Positions 45,007 to 55,500 of a DNA stretch of 64,000 nt are shown piece by piece. The stretch's first letter is position 1. Every line of letters starts with the position of its first letter. The position numbers and the translations under genes are program-made. Source of the stretch: Bolinopsis microptera (Eukaryota > Ctenophora > Tentaculata > Lobata > Bolinopsidae). The notes beneath the pieces are model-generated. The model was not told where the DNA came from and made no database searches. It saw nothing but the letters and a program-made list of their open reading frames with translations. The stretch covers positions 10,958,303 through 11,022,302 of the forward strand of contig NC_087075.1 in assembly GCF_026151205.1 (NCBI RefSeq), read 5' to 3'.

Positions 45007-45049
45007 CCATACTGATGAGTCCTAATAGGACGAAACACTGTGTCTATGG
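45007..45049 (+). ncRNA. Type I hammerhead ribozyme
   Basis: Stem I CCATA (45007-45011) pairs with TATGG (45045-45049). Core CTGATGA (45012-45018); stem II GTCC/GGAC with loop TAATA; GAAA (45032-45035); short 3-bp stem III ACA/TGT with loop CTG; cleavage triplet GTC, cutting after C45044. All conserved core bases are present. Such minimal hammerheads are known from Penelope-like elements, and this one lies ~210 bp before the RT frame on the same strand. Confidence 0.92.
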
Positions 45050-45051
45050 AT

Positions 45052-45058
45052 ATTTATA

Positions 45059-45119
<61 letters not shown>
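45052..45119. repeat. (TA)n microsatellite
   Basis: Nearly pure TA dinucleotides right after the hammerhead. Confidence 0.95.
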
Positions 45120-45121
<2 letters not shown>

Positions 45122-45242
45122 TTCCACAGACACTTGCATTTTGATGTTTACTTTCACCTCTGCATCTTTTGTTTATACCTTATGATTGAATGAGACTTAC
45201 TCACAAATTTCCCATCTCAGTATTGATCTATTGAGTTTGTAG

Positions 45243-47699
45243 CGTATATATGACGCTTTGCCCTTGGCTATACGAGATGCTTTCCGAAAAATAGCTCACA
45301 TCACCTCCACTTACAATGAACAGTTGGACTACTTCAGAAACCAACCTGATCGTCTGCGGAGTGACCACAGAGCTAAGAACGAAGCCCTCGACCTCGTAGA
45401 ACTATATGGGCACCAAATCAAAGCCGTCCATGATAGAGACAAGAAACACACCCTGCAAAGCAAACTAAACAAACTGTCAGCAAATATAACTGAAAAAGAA
45501 CCACTGATCATTAAGAACAAACCCAGGGTAACATACAATATTGGCAATGTCGAACTAGAAGAACCAGCTGTTTCACTACTATCTAAAGGCCCAAAATTTG
45601 CAGTGCTAGACAACAGTAAATCGGGACTTAAGAGAAAACTTGAGGAAGCAGAAGTAGGGTTGGAACGTTATGCATATGCAGTGAGATGGGCCCCATTCTT
45701 ACCACTACCAGACACTGATAAGACGGCCACACCCCTGGATCTGAGGAACCCTGAAAAGCGTAAATCCCAACCTCCTCCGCGTCACCCAAAAACTGAGACG
45801 AAACTAAGAGACACAAAAGTTCAGATACTGAATGTGTATAAACAACATCAGCGGTCTAATCCACAACAGACTAACATCACTGAAGATGAAGACAAGGCAC
45901 TTAAGGAGCTGAAGAAGAATAAAAACCTAATAATAAAGCAGTCGGACAAGGACAAGCAATTCGTAGTCGTGCCTACAGATGTGTACAAAGAGCACGCGAA
46001 AGAAATGCTTGAAGATACCTCCACATACCAAAAGGTAGTTAAAAACCCGCTCCCAGCAATGATAAGTGATATCGAACTTTTATGTGAACACCTGATAGAG
46101 AAATACCCTAAACTAGAAGGAGTTGAACCTTATTGTCCAAGATTACCTGAGTTTTATGGTACATACAAGACACACAAGAAAATCAATCCACCCCCACTAC
46201 GACCAGTAACATCACAAGTTGACTCACCAGGAGAGAGACTTGGACATGCTACCAACCACATCTTGAAACAAGCCCTTCAGTATGTACCTGTTCACCTCAA
46301 AGACTCCACTGAGGCCCGACAGCGACTGCAACAATGCTCAATAAACTCCAATCACATGCTCATAACAGCCGATGTGAAGAGCCTATACACCAACATCCCA
46401 CTGGAACATGGAGTCAAAGTGGTCTCAGACTTTATCAAACATCACAGGGATAAAATCGATATGCTTGGGATAGAACACCTTGACTTTGTCACTATGCTGA
46501 AAACCGTGACTCAGTCTGCATATTTTAGATTTGATGAACAATACTATAGACAAACGGAAGGACTAGGGATGGGAGTAAAACCAGCCCCACCATTTGCCAT
46601 CATATACGTATACTTGACAGTAGAGAAACCATTACTGGAACAAGATTTCACATACAGTGAAGCTGAACCAGGAGATAGACCATCAAATCTCATGCCTGTG
46701 TATTGCTGGAACAGGTATGTTGATGACTGTATCACTATAGGGGAAGGAACAGAAAATGACGTCAGTCAACTCTTTAAGTATGTTAACACGCTTAACCCGA
46801 AAATTCAGTTCACATATGAAGCTAACCCTAAACAAATAGACTTCTTAGATCTCACTATCCACTTGCAAGAGAACTCAGATAAACCACAATTCGAACTCTT
46901 TATAAAACCGACAAGTTTGGGCATATTCCTCAACTACAACTCTGGACATCCGAGAAGTACTATTATGAATAGTGCTAGGAACGAGTTGTTAAGAGCAGTG
47001 AGAAATGGGTCTACAGACGAATTCAAACAACGTGGTGTAGATAAAATCAAAGACATGTTACTCTCCAACGATTTTACACCCAGTGTTATAGAGAGGTTGA
47101 CGAGGGAAATAAACAAAGATAAACCACCTAACCAGACACGACTGAGAATCACACAGTACCTAAGCCTCCCATATGTTAATGAATACCACAAACGGAAAGT
47201 ATATCAGATTCTACGTCAAAATGATCTATTGGACAAAACCAAAGTATCATTTTATCCGGACAAGAAACTGGGAGAAATACTCACTAGATCAGCACTACAC
47301 CCTACACCATGTAACAAACAGAGTGCTTCAAAGTGCTATGATTGTGATGATCTATGTATGCAGAAGAACATAGCGTACAAACTGACATGCAATATCTGCA
47401 ATGCAAAGTACTGTGGTGAAACAGGCAGGTTCAAACGCAACAGATGCTGGGAACACCTAAAATCTGTAAGGAATAAAAATAACAAGACAGCCATGGGGAA
47501 ACATTACCTCATGTCACACCCTGAAATAAAAGAAATTCCTATCGAACCATTTAAATTTGAAGTCCTCAAAGTATGTAAGGATTATGCAGACCGAATGATC
47601 TGGCAATCACTGTATATCAAGCAGTTACTTCCTAAAATAAACACTCAGCTCTCACCTGAAGCAGACTCGTGGCAAAAGACCACATGGGCTATTATGTAA
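45243..47699 (+). CDS. Penelope-like reverse transcriptase with GIY-YIG endonuclease
   Basis: 818 codons open from 45243 to the stop at 47697-47699. There is no ATG near the start: the first in-frame Met lies ~250 codons in, within AKEMLEDTSTYQ, so the N-terminus is spliced, non-AUG or lost. N-terminal domain ~1-240 is basic. RT core ~270-560: ITADVKSLYTNIP (box A), GLGMGVKPAPPFA (box B; the usual GxxMGxxxSP is altered to KPAPP), NRYVDDCITI (box C). The C-terminus has the Cys-rich linker KCYDCDDLC then a GIY-YIG module, IAYKLTCNICNAKYCGETGR..CWEHLKS. Makes cDNA by target-primed reverse transcription. No frameshift or stop. Confidence 0.9.
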   Translation, partial: RIYDALPLAIRDAFRKIAHITSTYNEQLDYFRNQPDRLRSDHRAKNEALDLVELYGHQIKAVHDRDKKHTLQSKLNKLSANITEKEPLIIKNKPRVTYNIGNVELEEPAVSLLSKGPKFAVLDNSKSGLKRKLEEAEVGLERYAYAVRWAPFLPLPDTDKTATPLDLRNPEKRKSQPPPRHPKTETKLRDTKVQILNVYKQHQRSNPQQTNITEDEDKALKELKKNKNLIIKQSDKDKQFVVVPTDVYKEHAKEMLEDTSTYQKVVKNPLPAMISDIELLCEHLIEKYPKLEGVEPYCPRLPEFYGTYKTHKKINPPPLRPVTSQVDSPGERLGHATNHILKQALQYVPVHLKDSTEARQRLQQCSINSNHMLITADVKSLYTNIPLEHGVKVVSDFIKHHRDKIDMLGIEHLDFVTMLKTVTQSAYFRFDEQYYRQTEGLGMGVKPAPPFAIIYVYLTVEKPLLEQDFTYSEAEPGDRPSNLMPVYCWNRYVDDCITIGEGTENDVSQLFKYVNTLNPKIQFTYEANPKQIDFLDLTIHLQENSDKPQFELFIKPTSLGIFLNYNSGHPRSTIMNSARNELLRAVRNGSTDEFKQRGVDKIKDMLLSNDFTPSVIERLTREINKDKPPNQTRLRITQYLSLPYVNEYHKRKVYQILRQNDLLDKTKVSFYPDKKLGEILTRSALHPTPCNKQSASKCYDCDDLCMQKNIAYKLTCNICNAKYCGETGRFKRNRCWEHLKSVRNKNNKTAMGKHYLMSHPEIKEIPIEPFKFEVLKVCKDYADRMIWQSLYIKQLLPKINTQLSPEADSWQKTTWAIM

Positions 47700-47965
47700 A
47701 TGTCATCATAATATATGTACGTGGCACCCTTTCAGTTTCCCCGAAAATGTTAGGGAGTAGGAAGCTATTTTCGTTGCTGCTCTGTGTACGTTGGTCTAGC
47801 TCTCAAATATTGGACAGTTCTAGATTCTTTGGCCTAACATCTATCTTTTGCTTTAAAAATTTTCTACCGCTTAGAATCTTTCCATTTATTTTTAATGTTT
47901 CTCAGAGTTTTATGTATTAATTTTGATATTTACCAGGTCACTATGTAACAAAGTTTTTGTTCCGC

Positions 47966-47998
47966 CTTGAAGAAGCCATGGGGGCGAAACGTCGGCAA
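47966..47998 (+). ncRNA. Hammerhead-like remnant in the 3' pseudo-LTR
   Basis: CTTGAAGAAGCC..GGGGCGAAACGTC resembles the CTGATGA-stem II-GAAAC core with two core changes and no clear stem I. Probably inactive. Confidence 0.4.
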
Positions 47999-48230
47999 TA
48001 ACGTGTGTTATTTGTATTCAATTCAGAGGAGATTAGCCAATTTCAGTATTGATCTATTTTTGTCATGTTTTTAATTTACTTCATAGAACAGTTATTTTAA
48101 TAAACTTGCTTTCAGAATGCGACATGTAAAGATTACACAATCGATAGCTTAATGTGAATTTCGTGTTTTACTGTTTCACTGAATGTCTCAAATATATATA
48201 TATCATGATACATTTTATCATGTACATGTT

Positions 48231-48925
48231 TGACGGATGTTACTCGTCTAAATTTCTTCTAAGTAGCGCGCGCGGGCCGCTTTCTTCTCGAAATATTACA
48301 TATAAGCTCGAGGCAATTACTGCCTGCAAGTGCTACCAAGTAGATATAGCGTGCGCCGGATTAGTCCATTAACAATCGACAACCCAGCAAAACTTACCGG
48401 ATGGCTGTGTTACTAGCTAGAGGTGGTTGTTTTTCAATAGCACGTGTGTCAGCGCGCGCGTGACGTCATGTTCACTGATCGCACGCGTGAATGGTGAATT
48501 ACAATCTGCAATCTGGAGTCATAACAACAACATTATTTTGCAAAGTTAAAAAGCTGCGATATTTAATTTGGCTCAAAATCATACTTTTCAGGATAATTCA
48601 AAATTTACGTTGTCCCAAATTGTGCTCCTGGGGAGCTTGACCATTGTTAATGCTCTGGCCCGGCGCGCGCTACTTCGTAGCTCGTGCCGTCGAGAAGAAA
48701 GCGGCGCGCGCTACTTCGAAGAAATTTAGACGAGTAACATCCGTCAACTGGGGAGCTAACTTTAGTTTAACGAGACGGACATTTTGTTGACGGATGTTAC
48801 TCGTCTAAATTTCTTCGAAGTAGCGCGCGCCGCTTTCTTCTCGAAATGCCCGATGGCAAGAGCTACGAAGTAGCAAGAGCTACGAAGTAGCGCGCGCCGG
48901 GCCTGATCATTAACAATGGTCAAAC
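48231..48925. repeat. Inverted-repeat element(s) with GTAGCGCGCGCCG motifs
   Basis: GACGGATGTTACTCGTCTAA occurs at 48231 (+), inverted near 48735, and at 48786 (+). The 48640-48925 part is a palindrome bounded by ACCATTGTTAATG and CATTAACAATGGT. GC-rich CGCGCGC runs contrast with the AT-rich surroundings. Probably a foldback MITE plus a partial copy. Confidence 0.65.
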
Positions 48926-49189
48926 ATTTTGTTGAAAACCAAAACTTTCTTTCTCTTTAATATTTACTTCCGAAGTTAGGCCCCTAACGGTAAGGTTTTC
49001 TGGGAATGGCTCCAATAAATTTGATATATTATGTTGCCTCAATTTTAACGGGTGATACTAGTAAAATATCTGTTCCATATAATATAGTAGGTTGTAAACC
49101 TACAACCTCAATTACAATATCAAATCAATCACAAATCAGCTTCCCAAAAATTAACTATCAATCAGCTATTATATATATATTTATTTATT

Positions 49190-49375
49190 ATATATATTCG
49201 AACTGTCCTTGTATGGTAGCTCTGACATTTGACCGTGTGGTGGCCATCTTTATGCACAGAACTTTTTTCACGAAGTGGGCTTGTATAGGAATCTGTGTAG
49301 CCGTGTGGTTACCTCAGGTCTCCTTTCATGCTGCTGGTTCATGGTGACGATGTTCACAAACGAGGAAACTAGTGT
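49190..49375 (+). pseudogene. Rhodopsin-type GPCR fragment (TM3-TM4)
   Basis: CPCMVALTFDRVVAIFMHRT matches end of TM3, DRY-like box (DRV) and loop 2; WACIGICVAVWLPQV matches TM4 with its Trp. The frame stops after 49347, while a shifted frame (CCWFMVTMFTNEETS) runs to a GTAAGT donor at 49374, suggesting a frameshift. Flanked by TA and GA microsatellites. No other receptor exons seen. Confidence 0.45.
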
Positions 49376-49387
49376 AAGTATTAATTA

Positions 49388-49611
<224 letters not shown>

Positions 49612-50669
49612 GAGTTTGAGATGAGCGCCACATTTTACACAAGTATACTGTATTGTACAACATTTCAGATGGAGTACAGGAGTACTACTCCAACTAGATC
49701 ATCGTTGCCAGAGTTCCTACAAAAATCTATGGCTTCGAACAGTTAGATTTGTTGCTCTCGTGTAAGCACCTTTCTCACTTATCATACTCATGTACTCCAT
49801 CATCATCTAATATGATGATGATAGTGGACATCATCATCATATTATTATTATAATGACTTATTTTTCTTGGTTACTATCACAGTGCTGGCAAGCACGACCG
49901 CCGCCATTATAGTTATACTCACTAATACTATTTACTCCGGGCTATACTATTATACGGTATAATATACCCCCTTTACTGTTTTTTTCCAGGCATTAAGACC
50001 AATGCACAGTGCTGTGAAATTCGCACTAAACGTATTATTCGAATTAAATTTGCATACGATTTTTTTTTCTGAAATTGCAGCATTTAAAAAAATACAGTAG
50101 TTGTTTCACGATAGTTCAAAGTTGGTTTTTTGTGGTGGAATATTGCCAAAACACATAAGTATAACATGTGCTTCCCGCAACACGTTCGTGGTTACTGGTT
50201 AGCGACTAGCGTGGGTACTGACCAAGATCGCAAGGGGTTAAATTTAGCTCATACCGGAAGACATTATGGAGTAATAGTAATACTAATAAACTTGAAATCA
50301 CTTAATTTCCTCCACAGTCTACTTGTCGAGATTTTTAAGTTCGAGACTTGAAGTATAACGTCACATATCCAACTAGATTATAGATTATAGACTCGAGAAT
50401 GCTGCAATTATGCTGCGCTATCCCACAGCCGCATTTTTACCGAATTTTCTGCGCATTTCTAGGCGAATTTAACAGCCCTAAAAATTAAAACCTGAAGTAG
50501 TAAATTGGCGAATTATTTGCGTATTTTTTGAGAACTCTAAATGCGCCGTATTTTTTGACGAATATTTGTCGAATTTACGGCCTTGATTAAGACCTATCGA
50601 ATGTCGTTCAGCTAGCAGGCATATTTTAAGTTCAAAATATTCTAATTCAATGTCAATTTCTAATTTGAC

Positions 50670-51388
50670 TTGGTTCCCTTCTATAAGAAGGCCCACATAC
50701 TCCCTATAGACCAGCGAATCTTCTTTAAAGTTTGTCTCTTAACCCAAAAATCAGTTCACGGTACTGCACCTGGTTACCTCAAAGCATTACTGGATTTGGA
50801 TGTAGTGGATACAGAACTCTCAAACACTGTGACCAGGTCGAAAAGACCGGATGACCATCTCATGCTCAAGATACCAAAGAATAAAAGGTCCAAAGTTGAT
50901 GACAGACAATTCAAGCCATGCAACGGTTGCATGGAACTCTCTTCCGCTGATGTTGAGAAGTATTACTGATACCAACTGTTTCAAGCGAATGTTAAAGAAT
51001 CATTTATATAATCAGTTCTGATGTTTTTTCTTTCCATTGTCTTCACTTTGCAAGACACGTTGGCTTTTATTTTTTACCGCACTCCATTTTATGTCTTGAT
51101 GTCTAACTTTCTAGGATCTGTCTCTTTCTCGATTGATTATGTCACTGTACCTTTATTATACCTACATGTATTGTATGGTTTCTGCTTCTATTTAGTTTAG
51201 TGTGGTTTACAATAAAAGATGTTTTAATTTTGTCTTTGCCTTATGATGAGTTATACTTTGTTCACGTTTACACATTTGCTCACATCACTTACAGTCAGCC
51301 GCTCTGACATGGTTAACCACCTTCCTTGTGTTGTTGGTTAATCATATGAGCGGGATATAAATACCTCATTTCATTTCATTTCATTTCA
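50670..51388 (+). pseudogene. 5'-truncated LINE: RT C-terminus and (ATTTC)n tail
   Basis: FYKKAHILPIDQRIFFKVCLLTQKSVHGTAPGYL matches the C-terminal LHWLPIxxRIxFK..KALHGxAPxYL motif of non-LTR RT proteins (shown here as two halves: ILPIDQRIFFK and SVHGTAPGYL). A ~400-bp 3' UTR follows, ending in ATTTC repeats at ~51365-51388, typical of a target-primed insertion. Confidence 0.8.
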
Positions 51389-51437
51389 AAGATGAAAGGA
51401 ATAAGAAATAGTTATGTGGAGGTTTTTAAGAAATTTG

Positions 51438-51702
51438 GGATGATGATTAATCACTCAGCACTCTAGACTCGACTGTCACGTGACTTTTTCAACCCGTTCT
51501 CTAGCTGGCCCTGAACGACTATTCGAAACCCTAACCCTCTATTTCTAACCTCTTAGTCTTATCTGATCCCAACCCTGACCCTAACCCAATCCCTGGCCCC
51601 AACCAGCGTCTGAAAATACATCGATTTAAGTTGGTTTCAACTGTCGGGGGCCCTTTTAGAAAAATCTTCAAGATCGACTGTAGAGTGATTTAGCACGCTC
51701 GA
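51438..51702. mobile_element. Small element with 8-bp target duplication
   Basis: Flanked by GAAATTTG (51430-51437, 51703-51710). The related site at ~11570-11580 has one GAAATTTG and no insert. Ends share CACTCTA..CTCGACTG with inverted CGACTGTAGAGTGA. Its start matches 28608. Confidence 0.65.
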
Positions 51703-51779
51703 GAAATTTGCGTAAAATACGCGCCAGCAGTCAGCACTGTTAGTGTTATACGGAATTATAACAATGCTGGCGTAAAGCC

Positions 51780-51905
51780 AGCGACCGATTTCATTCTCGT
51801 TATCATTTTGCGGTCATTCAAATTAATAACATTTACTTTAGGTTGGGAAAGGGACACTGGCAGGCGGCAGCGATCCACTCTACCCAATTATGGGTTTTGG
51901 TCAAA
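51780..51905. mobile_element. Single-arm fragment of the long-TIR MITE
   Basis: Diverged copy of the right arm of 12846-13340 (GCGACCGATTTCATTCTCG to TTATGGGTTTTGGTCAAAT). Confidence 0.75.
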
Positions 51906-52093
51906 TGATTTATACAATATAGAATTCAGTACGGTCCAAACAAAACTTTAAATATTAAGTTTTTTTGGAACTTGGAAATTTATTGATGGTCTCTTAATGG
52001 TCGCTGAAGGGTCGCTTTAAAAGGACCCTTGTTAGGGACCTTTAATTCCATAAATGCATTAACGATGAGAACTTCCAATTATTGATGTTTCAG

Positions 52094-52196
52094 AAGTGAT
52101 AATATGTCGAACAAAACACATTCAGAATTTGTGGTTAAAACAGACGCCTGTGTTCAGGGAGACTTTCCAAATATTTGTGCCTTTCGCCTCATAAAT
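52094..52196 (+). CDS. Orphan candidate exon
   Basis: Between TGTTTCAG and GTAAGT is an open phase reading SDNMSNKTHSEFVVKTDAC then VQGDFPNICAFRLIN. It contains two Cys and an NKT glycosylation site, as in a secreted module. No family recognised and no adjoining exon found. Confidence 0.3.
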
Positions 52197-52589
52197 GTAA
52201 GTTCGCACGTGGGTAAATGTGATAGTCCCTTAAACTAATAAGATATATTCTGGGACAAGTAAACCACTATATGACAATTTGTATCACTGAATAGTGAATA
52301 ATAGGCACAGTTTACAGTTATATGACCACTGCATGGCATAAAAAGACCAGCGCAAAATATTTCCAGTGCAAAATTTTCCAATGATTGCGTTGATTTCGTG
52401 TCACATATATACTTCATAGTTCATCGGACTTTCTTTGGTCAGACATTACGTGGGCGCTAGAGGGCTTAGCGGTCACGCAATCACCGCCCGAATAAGGTCC
52501 GGTAAGGTCCGATAACATTAAAGCTTGATGATTTTTCTATTTCAGGGAGGGACCCTGGCGTTGGTTTTTTTTTAAAAAAATTAACCCTT

Positions 52590-55500
52590 TAAAAAATAGT
52601 TTGTTAAGTTTGTTAGTTGGTTAGTTAGTTAGTTTATTGTTTGTTTTGTTTGAGTTCGTTTGTATTTTTATTTAGTTTGTTTTGAGTTTAAATTAGTTTG
52701 TTATTAGTTGTTTTTTTTTTGGGTTTTTTGTTTGTTTGTTTGTTTTGTTTGTTATGTTTGGTTTGTTTGTTGTTTTTTTTTTGGTTTTTTGTTTTGTTTG
52801 TTTGTTTGTTTGTGTTTGATGTGTTTGTTTGTTTTTTAATTGTTTGTTTGTTTGTTTGTTTGTTTTGTTTGTTTTTTTTGTTTGTTTGTTTGTTTGTTGT
52901 TTACAACTTTCACACAACCTTTATGTTATCATTTATTTAATTATTAGTCATATTTACAAATTTTCAGAGGGATTGATCAGGGGTCCAGTATATGTAAAAC
53001 GAGTTGGAAGTTTTAAAGTCGAGTCGGAGAGGATCGTTATAACCAAGCTGCTTTCGTATTCGATGTTAGTTTACATTATTTAATTGAGATTAATTAATTA
53101 ATAAATTAACTACTGGACACTTACAATTGTGGTTTTCGTTCATTTTACTCTCGCCCGCAAAGGACTATTTAAAATACAAGTTTATTCACCGTATTTACAT
53201 ATTATCACAGGCCTTTCCCTATTTTCAGTTCTAAAACTCCTTTTAAGTTCTCGCACTTTTGGTCCTTATTTTCCATACCTCAATCATTTCGTCACTTCAG
53301 CGAGTACGACCATACTACAAAAACGCTCGGTAGTAGATCAAAACAACCAGAAAAACACGTTTCTAGCTCAGTTATATTGAAGGATACAATCAACAATTCT
53401 TTGGTGCGCAAAAGTTTCCAGCTTAACGCTTAGTGTTCTCATGACTATCACTCATCTACGCTGGATTAATCAATTAGAGATAATTACCGCTTGTTCAGTT
53501 TTAACTTTTAATACAATTCTTTCGATAAACTGGGCATTATAAAAGGTTCTAGCGTGGACGGTGATAGCCAGCCTAATGCGGCATCAAAAAAAGGACGTTA
53601 TAGGATACTTGGAGTCAAGGAGATAGAGCCAAAAATTTAATAGATAGACGATGGTTAACAGTAAATGGACCTAAGTTCTAAATTTCTCATAAGTTTTACC
53701 TTTTTTACGATACTGCAGCGAATGAAAGAAAAATGAGAAAGTTGCTTCAGGGAATTATTCTTTTCTTCTTAACCTTAAAACACAAAATGATAAAACACTG
53801 AATTCATGTCAAATAAACCAAATCAACTATTTTTCATCTCACTTTAACGTTTAAGTCTTGATCTTGCAAAAAATCTTGAATGTAATTGATCATCTTATCC
53901 TTGAACTATTCTATTTCATCACTTCATCACTCCCGTTCTCACTAGAAATTGTCTGATATCTCGCACGGTGATAAGGAAGGTTCCAGAAAACCCGATAGTG
54001 CCGGACGTACACGAAATAAAACCGTTTATTTTGACGATATTGGAGAACTCCTGAAATCTGGAGCAATTACCATAGACAACTGTTAAGTAGCAGTGACGAG
54101 GGACAGTATCGCTAACAAACTTGCCGGTAATTTTTTCTGAAAGGAGAGAATTTGTTTGAAATCTTTGGCAACTTTAAGTTTAAGTAATTATGTCAATCAG
54201 ATTTTATCTGGACATAGATTGATTTAGGTTGGAGTTCTATCAACCATTTAATAGTATTCAATAAGTTCAAAAACCATTAAAAAATAACAGAGTGAACATA
54301 GGACCAATCTGGGAAGAGATGAATTTAAAGGCAATTTTACAAGGTTTGATTGTTTCGCATCATGAAGTTTCGCTGCATTGGTAAATCGAGCTTGGAATCC
54401 CGGGCGAGTTCAGAGATTGGGTGTAATGGGGCTAAGTCAGATCTCTCCTACATTACAGGGAAGCCGTTGAAAATTTTTCGCGTGGTTTATAATTTGGCAT
54501 TAACAGTGATCTGTAATGTAGCAATTAGCAGTTGCATGTGTCTGTGATTAGAGGAAAGTAGAAGAAACATTGATCTGTGAGGTAATTAGAACGTTGTGGC
54601 GGGTTCAGGGTAAATATTAGTAAACCGTTTCACAGTCTGGCCAAGACGATTGCCAGCTGGGTGGGCTCACACACGCATCTCTGATAATGGACATTGTACC
54701 AGGCTGATTGATACGCTAAAATTGTCACCTAACTACAGACGGAGATCTTACTGCTTTTACTCCACGTGAGTTTTATTTTCATTCTGTGTTAAAGCAAAAC
54801 CCCGATTTACTGCACCCGATTAACCACACCGATTTACTGCAGTCCCCGACTTTGACCGCGACCAATTTTCCCAAATTAGGGCTCTAACTGTACATTCTTG
54901 TAAAAACTATTGAACTCGATTTACCGTAATACCTCGGTTTTATCGAGGGCTTTTACCCTCCTCCCAAACTCCGCGGTAAATCTTGGTATTAATGAACTTC
55001 AAGTATTGTAAAGATTCTTGGTATATAGTGGCGTTTTTATGTTATCTGGATCCTTATCAAAAGGTAGGGAGTTCATTCCCCAAACAAAAAGCCTGAATGA
55101 CCATTTGTTTATTGAGAGTGGAGGGGCTAACTGTGAAGCGATCAGCCCTGGTGTAAAATAATAGTCTAGCACTTGGTTAAGAACGATTTATTTTTATTTA
55201 AGAATTAAAATAACAACAAACAAAATTTGTTGGTCCGTTTTTATCTTTTAAGATCTTAATTTTTCAGATGACTTGAACTGTTGTGTACGCAACTAACGGA
55301 TTGGGGAGAGGTTCTCTCAAGACAGCAGTCCAGTACTCTGTGAAGTAAGTTATACTTAAATTGGTAGGTCAGCAGCGCCGAAGGGAATGTGGTGGACCAC
55401 ACTAGGTGGGGGGGCGAACTTTGTAGTTGTGCGGATTTTGTTTTGACATTTTTGGTCAGTGTTGGATGGTTACTGGTCAGATGGTTTACAAGCCAGGGTC

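Larger units (their letters stand above)
45007..48058 (+). mobile_element. Penelope-like retroelement
   Basis: Hammerhead, RT/GIY-YIG frame, then a hammerhead-like sequence. The 16-bp TCAGTATTGATCTATT occurs downstream of each ribozyme (45217-45232, 48043-48058), fitting the pseudo-LTR arrangement of these elements. Outer limits are estimated. Confidence 0.7.
49881..51760. mobile_element. CAGTGCTGGC element with nested insertions
   Basis: Starts CAGTGCTGGCAAGCACGACC and ends around GCCAGCA..CACTGTTA, the same family as 11263-11605. Comparison with that shorter copy shows insertion of a LINE 3' end (~50655-51388) and of another element (51438-51702). Confidence 0.65.

Noticed and set aside
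51530-51600. CCCTAACCC-like runs suggesting interstitial telomere repeats
   Set aside because: Only a few imperfect units inside a small transposable element; no tandem array.
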